47,988 bases of DNA from Specibacter cremeus (GTDB lineage: Bacteria > Actinomycetota > Actinomycetes > Actinomycetales > Micrococcaceae), in assembly GCF_003946885.1 (NCBI RefSeq), contig NZ_RWKQ01000037.1, positions 1 through 47,988 of the forward strand. The letters are read 5' to 3'. Positions within the stretch are counted from its first letter, which is position 1, and each line of letters opens with the position of its first letter. Below are positions 43,018-47,988 of the stretch, one piece after another. A program made the position numbers and the translations under genes. Below the pieces are notes generated by a model. It was not told the origin of the DNA and made no database searches. It saw nothing but the letters and a program-made list of their open reading frames with translations.

Positions 43018-44006
43018 GACGCCACCATTCCTCTCGACCCGGCCGTGGTCAGGGCCCGTAGCGTCGCCCGCTGCGCGAGCTTGACCTTGAACGCGTTGCC
43101 GGCCAGCGGACGGGCCTCGGCGAACGAGGCCGCCACCGCGGCGCGCAGCGCTTCGGTGTCGTCCAGCGAAACGCCCCGGAGCGCGGCTTCGGTCCGGTCG
43201 AGCCGCCACGGCCTGGCCGCCACCCCGCCCAGCGCCAGACGCGCATCGGTGACCACCCCGCCGTCGTGGGCAAGCGCGGCGGCGACGGCGACCATCGCGA
43301 ACTCATACGAGGCACGTTCGCGCACCTTCAAGTAATGCGACGCCCGGGTGTGCGGGCCGGCCGGAACGTCGATCGCGGTGACCAGCTCATCGGGGGCGAG
43401 CACCGTCTCGACCGTTGGATCATCGCCCGGCAGCCGATAGAACCCGGTCACCGGCACTGTCCGCTCGCCCCGAGGGCCGACGATTATCACCGTGGCGTCC
43501 AACGCGGCCAGCGCGACCGCGAAGTCGGACGGGTGGGTCGCCACACAGGCATCGCTCCATCCGAAGATCGCCTGGGTGCGGGTCTCGCCGTGGCGCGCCG
43601 CGCAGCCCGATCCCGGAGCGCGCTTGTTGCACGGCAGCAGAACCTCGGCACGGAAGTACGGGCATCGCGTGCGCTGCAACAGGTTGCCACCGAGACTGGC
43701 CATGTTCCGCAGCTGCGGCGAGGCGGCACACAGCAGCGACTCGGCCAGCACCGGATACTCGGCCGCCACCACCGGGGCCGCGTCGCTCATCCGGGCCAGC
43801 GCGCCCAGCCGCAGCCCTTCCGGACGGGCGTCAATGCCGTCCAGCGGCAGGCCATTGATGTCGACCAGCCGTTCCGGCGTCGCGATGCCCTCCTTGAGCC
43901 AGTTGACCATCTCGGTGCCGCCGGCGATCACGCTGGTACCGGGGTCCTCGATCGCGGCCAGCGCGGCGGCCAGGTCCGGTGCCTTCGCGTAGGCGAACGC
44001 CTTCAT
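43014..44006 (-). CDS. PaoB-like FAD and [4Fe-4S] subunit of aldehyde oxidoreductase
   Basis: This 330-residue protein is the FAD-binding medium subunit: MKAFAYAKAPDLAAALAAI, VIAGGTEMVNWLKEGIATPERLVDINGL, NMASLGGNLLQRTRCPYF. The stretch CPYFRAEVLLPCNKRAPGSGCAARHG carries three of the cysteines that bind the extra [4Fe-4S] cluster known from E. coli PaoB and 4-hydroxybenzoyl-CoA reductase-like subunits. Electrons pass from Moco through the 2Fe-2S clusters to FAD. The ATG overlaps the previous stop (ATGA) and the stop overlaps the next start (GTGA), so the three genes are translated as a unit. Confidence 0.92.
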   Translation of the reverse strand: MKAFAYAKAPDLAAALAAIEDPGTSVIAGGTEMVNWLKEGIATPERLVDINGLPLDGIDARPEGLRLGALARMSDAAPVVAAEYPVLAESLLCAASPQLRNMASLGGNLLQRTRCPYFRAEVLLPCNKRAPGSGCAARHGETRTQAIFGWSDACVATHPSDFAVALAALDATVIIVGPRGERTVPVTGFYRLPGDDPTVETVLAPDELVTAIDVPAGPHTRASHYLKVRERASYEFAMVAVAAALAHDGGVVTDARLALGGVAARPWRLDRTEAALRGVSLDDTEALRAAVAASFAEARPLAGNAFKVKLAQRATLRALTTAGSRGMVAS

Positions 44007-44512
44007 GGGGCCGGCTCCGTGACGTTGACGGTCCGGCCCAATGCCCCGGCCGCCTCCGCCACGGCGGCCACAATCTGGGGGTAGGCGGCGCAGCGGCAGA
44101 TGTTGCCGCTCATCCACTCCCTGATCTCCCGGGCGGACCCGGCGTGCCCCTCGGCGATGAGAGCCGCGGCGGACATCACCTGACCGGGCGTGCAGTAGCC
44201 GCATTGAAACGCGTCATTGTCCAGGAAGGCGCGCTGGATCGGGCCCAAACCACCATCGACGGCCATTCCCTCGATCGTGGCGATGTCCGCGTCGGCCAGC
44301 GACACGGCAAGTGTCATGCACGCCAGAACGCGCCGGCCGCCCACATGGACCGTGCAGGCGCCGCACTCGCCTCCATCACAGCCCTTCTTTGTCCCGGTCA
44401 GCCCGAGCCGGTCCCGCAGCGCGTCCAGAAGGGTCATCCGTGATTCGAGGTGGATGACGTGGTCCTCGCCGTTTACCCGCAACGTGACCTCGGATTCCTC
44501 GTCGAATCTCAT
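44003..44512 (-). CDS. PaoA-like [2Fe-2S] subunit of aldehyde oxidoreductase
   Basis: This 169-residue protein binds two [2Fe-2S] clusters. The plant-type cluster uses Cys45, 50, 53 and 65 (KKGCDGGECGACTVHVGGRRVLAC). The second uses Cys104, 107, 139 and 141 (FQCGYCTPGQ and NICRCAAYP). It is the first gene of the operon, in the order Fe-S, FAD, Moco usual for PaoABC and CO-dehydrogenase-like enzymes. It lacks a twin-arginine signal, unlike periplasmic E. coli PaoA. No Moco-insertion chaperone (XdhC/PaoD) gene is present in the window. Confidence 0.94.
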   Translation of the reverse strand: MRFDEESEVTLRVNGEDHVIHLESRMTLLDALRDRLGLTGTKKGCDGGECGACTVHVGGRRVLACMTLAVSLADADIATIEGMAVDGGLGPIQRAFLDNDAFQCGYCTPGQVMSAAALIAEGHAGSAREIREWMSGNICRCAAYPQIVAAVAEAAGALGRTVNVTEPAP

Positions 44513-44573
44513 GCGTGGAGTCTAACCCCGGGCTCATGGTCGCTGACAAGGGTGCGCCCCTGACGGCGATCGC

Positions 44574-44579
44574 CTAGGC
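44574..44579 (+). promoter_or_regulatory. -10 box of a leaderless promoter (sialidase-fold gene)
   Basis: TAGGCT lies 7 nt before the GTG at 44587, with no Shine-Dalgarno sequence. Confidence 0.5.
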
Positions 44580-44586
44580 TGGTCAA

Positions 44587-46206
44587 GTGACCCCACGTCC
44601 TACCTCATTCGAGCGGGTGCTGGCCCGCCGCGGTGTCGGCGGCTACCGCCAGTACCGCATCCCCGCCCTGGCCGTCTCCACGCGCGGTACGGTGCTGGCG
44701 GCCTACGACGGCCGGCCCAACCTGGACGACCTGCCGAATCCGATCGACCTGCTGCTGCGCCGCAGCACCGACAACGGCCGCACCTGGGGGCCGCAGCAGG
44801 TGGTCCGCACCGGCACCGGCCTGGCCGGGTACGGCGACCCGAGCCTGCTGGTGGACACGGACACCGGCCGGATCACCATGTTCCACGCGGCCGGCACGCA
44901 TGCCGGGTTCTTTGAGGCCGCCGAAGGCCTGGAACCCGAGGACGCCGTGCAGCACACCGACCTGAGCTTCTCCGACGACGACGGCGTCACCTGGCGGCAC
45001 CGCCGGCTCACCGGGATGCTCAAACGGCCCGGCATCACGGGGATCTTCGCCGCGGCCGGTGCGGGCATCCGCATCCACACCGGCCCCTACGAAGGCCGCC
45101 TGGTACAGCAGTTCGTGGTCCTGTTCCGCGGCGACATCATGGCCGCCAGCGCGTACAGCGACGACCACGGCGAGACGTGGACCCTGGGCGAACTGGTCCC
45201 TGGCGGCAATGAAAACAAGGTGGCATGCCGCGCCGATGGCAGCCTGCTGTTGCATTCGCGCGCCACCCCGCATCGGCTGACGGCCGTCTCCACCGACGGC
45301 GGGCACAGCTACTCCGCCGCCGAACCGCACCAGGACCTGCCCGATCCCGGTGACAACGGCTCGCTGGCCCGGTTTGACGGCCTGCCGAACGTGACCACGC
45401 TGGCCGTCCCGGAAACGGTTGAGTGGCTCATCGCCACGCACAACCACGACACCGCGCTGCGCCGCAACACCGTCCTGAAACTCTCCCGCGACAACGGCGC
45501 CACCTGGCCGCAGGCCCTCGTGCTGTGCCCGGGAAGCTCCGAATACTCCACGGCCGCCCGCCTCCCCGACGGCCGCATCGGCGTCCTCCATGAACGCCAG
45601 GGCTACCAGGAAATCGTGTTCACCGCCGTTGACCCGCAGGCCCTGATCGACTCCCCCGCCGATGCATTGACGCATGACGGCGGCACCTGCTTTGCCGGCG
45701 ACCTCGCCTTCGACGTGGTGCTGCGGTCCATCACGCCCGGCCGGCCCGCCCGCTGGCGGAGCGTGGGCGAGACCGTCACGCTCGCCCAGGCCGACGGCGG
45801 TTGGAGCCCCTCGGTCTGGAAGGAGGTGGGCCAGGGCTACACGCCGGACGCCCCGCAGGTGCTGTCCAACCGTGAGTCGCAGGACCTGAACTACGGCCCC
45901 GTCACCGCAGGCTACAAGGCGGGCGACGTCCTCGCCTTCGGCGCCCGGGTGGTGAACCGCGGTGCCCACGCGGCCCACGACGTCGTCGTCCGCAACGGCG
46001 TCGAAAACGGCACCGGCACCGCCCTGTTGGCACCCGGCGAGGACCTGCTGTTCAATCCGACGTACGTGATCACCGAGTCGGACGTCGCGGCGGGCCGGGC
46101 CGTGGTGCGGTTTGCCCTCGCCGCGGCGGTCGACGGGGCCGTGAGGGTCGAGAAGACGTTCGTCTTCGACATCACGACCGGCGACGTCGCCGAATCCCAG
46201 CGCTGA
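44587..46206 (+). CDS. Sialidase-fold (exo-alpha-sialidase type) protein
   Basis: This 539-residue protein has a sialidase six-bladed propeller at about 1-370. It shows the RIP motif (YRQYRIPALAV) and five Asp-box sequences: STDNGRTW, SDDDGVTW, SDDHGETW, STDGGHSY, SRDNGATW. ETVEWLIATHN and SSEYSTAARLPDGRIGVLHER match the Glu and Arg/Tyr regions. The last ~110 residues (from about 425) form a beta-sandwich-like addition with VLAFGARVVNRGAHAAHDVVVRNGVENGTG, an NEW3/CARDB-like pattern. There is no signal peptide, so it would act inside the cell or be released by lysis. It should cleave terminal sialic acids, but no sialic-acid uptake or catabolic genes are nearby. GTG start, leaderless. Confidence 0.88.
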   Translation: MTPRPTSFERVLARRGVGGYRQYRIPALAVSTRGTVLAAYDGRPNLDDLPNPIDLLLRRSTDNGRTWGPQQVVRTGTGLAGYGDPSLLVDTDTGRITMFHAAGTHAGFFEAAEGLEPEDAVQHTDLSFSDDDGVTWRHRRLTGMLKRPGITGIFAAAGAGIRIHTGPYEGRLVQQFVVLFRGDIMAASAYSDDHGETWTLGELVPGGNENKVACRADGSLLLHSRATPHRLTAVSTDGGHSYSAAEPHQDLPDPGDNGSLARFDGLPNVTTLAVPETVEWLIATHNHDTALRRNTVLKLSRDNGATWPQALVLCPGSSEYSTAARLPDGRIGVLHERQGYQEIVFTAVDPQALIDSPADALTHDGGTCFAGDLAFDVVLRSITPGRPARWRSVGETVTLAQADGGWSPSVWKEVGQGYTPDAPQVLSNRESQDLNYGPVTAGYKAGDVLAFGARVVNRGAHAAHDVVVRNGVENGTGTALLAPGEDLLFNPTYVITESDVAAGRAVVRFALAAAVDGAVRVEKTFVFDITTGDVAESQR

Positions 46207-46213
46207 GGGCAGG

Positions 46214-46666
46214 TCAGTCGGGGCCGTCGGCGAGGTCCCGCAGGGACTCCCCGATCCGCCGGTGGGCGTCGGCCGCCTGCCGGCGGGCCGCCAGCGTCTG
46301 GGCGGTCACACCGAACCCGTCGACCCGCGTCTGGAGCTGGGCCAGCTCGGCCTTCAGCATCGTTTCCTGGTCCACCAGGGCGTCGCGCTGGGCGGTGATG
46401 TCGGCCAGCTGGTCCGTCATGACGGCGGCCCGCGATCGCGCCGCGCGAGCCAGGCCGTCGTCCTCTGCCGCGGTGGCTGCCTGGTCCTTGAGTTCAGCGA
46501 TCAGCCGTTCGAGTTCGGTCGCCTGCAGGTCCAGGCGCTGCCGGCTGGTCGCCACGTCGGCCACACCCCGGCGCATCTTCGCCAGGGCCGCCAGCTGCTT
46601 GTCGAGCGACTCCGCCACGCCCAGCCCTTCCGGCTCCTTTTTAGCACGCTTGCGCCAGATGCTCAT
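46214..46666 (-). CDS. Coiled-coil cytoplasmic protein, unknown
   Basis: This 150-residue protein is almost wholly helical, with heptad-like stretches (SLDKQLAALAKMRRGVADVATSRQRLDLQATELERLIAELKDQ and MTDQLADITAQRDALVDQETMLKAELAQLQTRV). It starts MSIWRKRAKKEPEG. It resembles short PspA/IM30-like coiled-coil proteins in composition, but I cannot assign it. The start overlaps the stop of the membrane protein gene upstream (ATGA), so the two are coupled and may form a membrane-associated complex. Confidence 0.75.
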   Translation of the reverse strand: MSIWRKRAKKEPEGLGVAESLDKQLAALAKMRRGVADVATSRQRLDLQATELERLIAELKDQAATAAEDDGLARAARSRAAVMTDQLADITAQRDALVDQETMLKAELAQLQTRVDGFGVTAQTLAARRQAADAHRRIGESLRDLADGPD

Positions 46667-47250
46667 GCCGGCGGGCCGTCGTTCCCCAGTTCGGTGTAGG
46701 TCTGCGACCAGTTCCGCAACATCTGCGCCTCGATGTCCAGCTTGCGGGTCACGGCGGCGAGGTCGACGTCGGTGAGCGGGCGCGCGGTCGCGGCCAGTGC
46801 GTTGCGCACGCCGGCCGCCGTCGTCATGATCTGCTTGACGTGGGCGCCGAGCGTCTGTGCGTACATCGTCTGGATGGCGGGGTCCGGGTCCTTCTGCGCC
46901 ACGACGAGTTGCTGCTCAATCGCGGCCCCGGCCTGCTGCAGCGTGCGCACGATCGGTTCGAGGTTGCCGGTGTACTGTTGCGCGGAATTGGCCACGTCGA
47001 GGCTGCGCGCGGTGGCCTCCAACGCCTCGCGCAGGTGGATGCGCAGTCCCATCAGCGCGCTTGACGGGCCCGTGCCGGATTGGGCCCGCACCTTCAGGGC
47101 CTCGAACTTGGCCCGTTCCAGGCCCGGCTTGGACCATCGCACCAACCCCACCACGCCGCGGGACACCAGGACGGCCACGGTGACGATGCCACCCACCACG
47201 AGGGCGATGATGACCAGCGCGATGACCAGGATGACTGTTCCGGAATCCAT
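46663..47250 (-). CDS. Single-TM protein with helical cytoplasmic domain, unknown
   Basis: The 195-residue protein begins with one TM helix (about 4-34, VILVIALVIIALVVGGIVTVAVLV), then a basic turn (SRGVVGLVRWSKPGLERAKFEALK) and a long helical region (LMGLRIHLREALEATARSLDVANSAQQY, EPIVRTLQQAGAAIEQQLVVAQKD, LTDVDLAAVTRKLDIEAQML). ATG 47250 is chosen because the TM helix follows at once; an upstream in-frame ATG would add an unlikely Pro-rich stretch. No family is recognised. It is coupled to the coiled-coil gene by a 4-nt overlap and is likely its membrane anchor. Confidence 0.75.
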   Translation of the reverse strand: MDSGTVILVIALVIIALVVGGIVTVAVLVSRGVVGLVRWSKPGLERAKFEALKVRAQSGTGPSSALMGLRIHLREALEATARSLDVANSAQQYTGNLEPIVRTLQQAGAAIEQQLVVAQKDPDPAIQTMYAQTLGAHVKQIMTTAAGVRNALAATARPLTDVDLAAVTRKLDIEAQMLRNWSQTYTELGNDGPPA

Positions 47251-47380
47251 GCGTTCGCCGCCTCCGATCGGGCCTATTCCTGGCTCATCAGCGTAGCACC
47301 GCACCCTTGGCGGCGAATGGGGCCCGTGAATCAGGGTCCGCTCCGGGACGTCCCCGATGGCCGGCGCCGGCGCGGCGGGA

Positions 47381-47386
47381 CAGAAT
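47381..47386 (+). promoter_or_regulatory. -10 box of a leaderless promoter (YccF gene)
   Basis: CAGAAT lies 6 nt before the ATG at 47393. Confidence 0.45.
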
Positions 47387-47392
47387 GGGACC

Positions 47393-47794
47393 ATGAAGAC
47401 GATTCTCAACATCATCTGGCTCGTGTTCGGCGGCATCTGGCTGGCCCTGGGCTACTTCCTGGCCGGCATCGTCTGCTGCCTGCTGATCATCACGATCCCG
47501 TGGGGCATCGCCGCTTTCCGCATCGCCGGCTACGCGCTGTGGCCGTTCGGCCGCACGGTGGTCGACAAGCCGGGCGGACCGTCCGTCGCCAGCACCATCG
47601 GCAACGTCATCTGGCTGCTCGTCGCCGGGATCTGGATCGTCATCGGCCACCTCACGACCGCCGTTGCCATGGCCATCACCATCATCGGCATCCCGCTGGC
47701 CATCGCCAACCTGAAGATGATCCCCATCTCCCTCATGCCGCTGGGCAAGGAAATCGTCCCCACGAACAGCCCGTTCGTGGGCCAATACCGGTAA
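47393..47794 (+). CDS. YccF-domain membrane protein
   Basis: This 133-residue protein contains two copies of the YccF motif. The first is MKTILNIIWLVFGGIWLALGYFLAGIVCCLLIITIPWGIAAFRIAGYALWPFGRTVV. The second is STIGNVIWLLVAGIWIVIGHLTTAVAMAITIIGIPLAIANLKMIPISLMPLGKEIV. Each copy has two TM segments and the (N/G)xIW...GI(W)...TIxGIPxxxAxxxhxxxxxxPxG pattern. E. coli YccF is an inner-membrane protein of unknown function. Length and motifs are complete. Confidence 0.93.
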   Translation: MKTILNIIWLVFGGIWLALGYFLAGIVCCLLIITIPWGIAAFRIAGYALWPFGRTVVDKPGGPSVASTIGNVIWLLVAGIWIVIGHLTTAVAMAITIIGIPLAIANLKMIPISLMPLGKEIVPTNSPFVGQYR

Positions 47795-47824
47795 CCAATC
47801 CTCGCAGCGGCCTTGCGTGGGGCG

Positions 47825-47830
47825 TACGCT
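47825..47830 (+). promoter_or_regulatory. -10 box ahead of the methyltransferase remnant
   Basis: TACGCT lies 6 nt before the ATG at 47837, the same leaderless geometry as in neighbouring genes. Confidence 0.45.
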
Positions 47831-47836
47831 GGCCCC

Positions 47837-47905
47837 ATGCCCGCAACCACACCGCCCGAAACCACACCGCCCAAAGCCATACTGCTCGGTGACAACCTGG
47901 AAGTC
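47837..47905 (+). pseudogene. Adenine-type DNA methyltransferase N-terminus, cut short
   Basis: ATG 47837 opens MPATTPPETTPPKAILLGDN, then LEV. ILLGDNLEVL is the standard start of site-specific DNA methyltransferases of the N6-adenine/N4-cytosine class, where a DPPY-type motif soon follows. Here the frame turns to RARIEIRSVLP and stops at 47941, which does not fit the family. The break falls near 47905, where AT-richer sequence begins. Beyond the window the rest may continue after an inserted element. Confidence 0.5.
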
Positions 47906-47988
47906 AGGGCTCGCATAGAAATTAGGTCTGTTTTGCCGTGAATTTTCGGTAGTCTCGTGCTATGGAAGAGATTTCGGAACCGGTGGTG
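47906..47988. mobile_element. Probable left end of an insertion element (runs off the window)
   Basis: GC content drops abruptly after 47905, starting AGGGCTCGCATAGAAATTAG. A new frame starts at ATG 47962 and reads MEEISEPVV to the window edge. An AT-richer end followed by a short leader and an ORF start, interrupting a conserved gene, is typical of an insertion sequence. I cannot name the family from 83 bp. Confidence 0.4.

Noticed and set aside
40798-43335. Plus-strand frame of 845 codons opposite the molybdenum subunit gene
   Set aside because: Composition typical of a GC-rich antisense frame, and the minus-strand gene is strongly conserved.

Overview
The window comes from a high-GC actinobacterium, most likely an Arthrobacter-like member of the Micrococcaceae. 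This rests on gene content and order (purD-purC divergent from an L-asparaginase II, a sterol-carrier-like gene, then purF-purM and a DUF3073 gene next to clpB), on leaderless -10 boxes placed 6-7 nt before many start codons, and on dispersed GGTGGTTGAGCCTGTCGAAA-type intergenic repeats. The species cannot be read from the sequence.

Left part (1-12.4 kb) is accessory DNA. An IS4-type transposase gene is split by an intact IS3-family element with an A7 frameshift site, beside a decayed ISAs1-type transposase. After a small AT-richer secreted DUF2690 protein and a frameshifted IS5-type transposase comes a 2541-residue secreted RHS/YD-repeat protein. It carries a lytic-transglycosylase domain, FG-GAP repeats and a hydrophobic C-terminal tip, and overlaps a two-TM protein that looks like its immunity partner.

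Middle part (12.4-28.5 kb): a heterodimeric ABC exporter, tRNA-Pro(CGG), a HipBA module and a DUF6541-type membrane protein. Next is a divergent pair consisting of a 48-residue secreted peptide gene, with a duplicated VWIWPD motif, and an HTH-TPR regulator; this looks like an RRNPP-style peptide-pheromone circuit. Then come purC (with an in-frame expansion of the dispersed repeat), purD, asparaginase and the sterol-carrier-like gene. A two-gene insert of DUF4231/SLATT and TIR-CD225 membrane proteins interrupts the expected purine neighbourhood and looks like an immune or cell-suicide module.

Right part (28.5-48 kb): purF-purM, DUF3073, a broken septum-formation-type gene, clpB with a HAIR-like operator, a TipAL/TipAS-like regulator with an internal start, a DUF4031-HD fusion, an ASCH protein, a cold-shock gene remnant, and a zeta-toxin/antitoxin operon whose toxin is frameshifted. 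These are followed by a pentapeptide-repeat protein, a PaoABC-like molybdenum aldehyde oxidoreductase, a sialidase-fold protein, a pair of coiled-coil/membrane proteins, a YccF protein, and a DNA methyltransferase start cut by what is probably another mobile element at the window edge.

The best candidates for undescribed biology are the peptide/HTH-TPR pair (20256-21817), the SLATT plus TIR-CD225 pair (26042-28071), the RHS toxin tip with its overlapping membrane partner (4058-4840), and the repeat-derived insert inside purC (22704-22812). Homology assignments here are from recognition of motifs, not from database searches.
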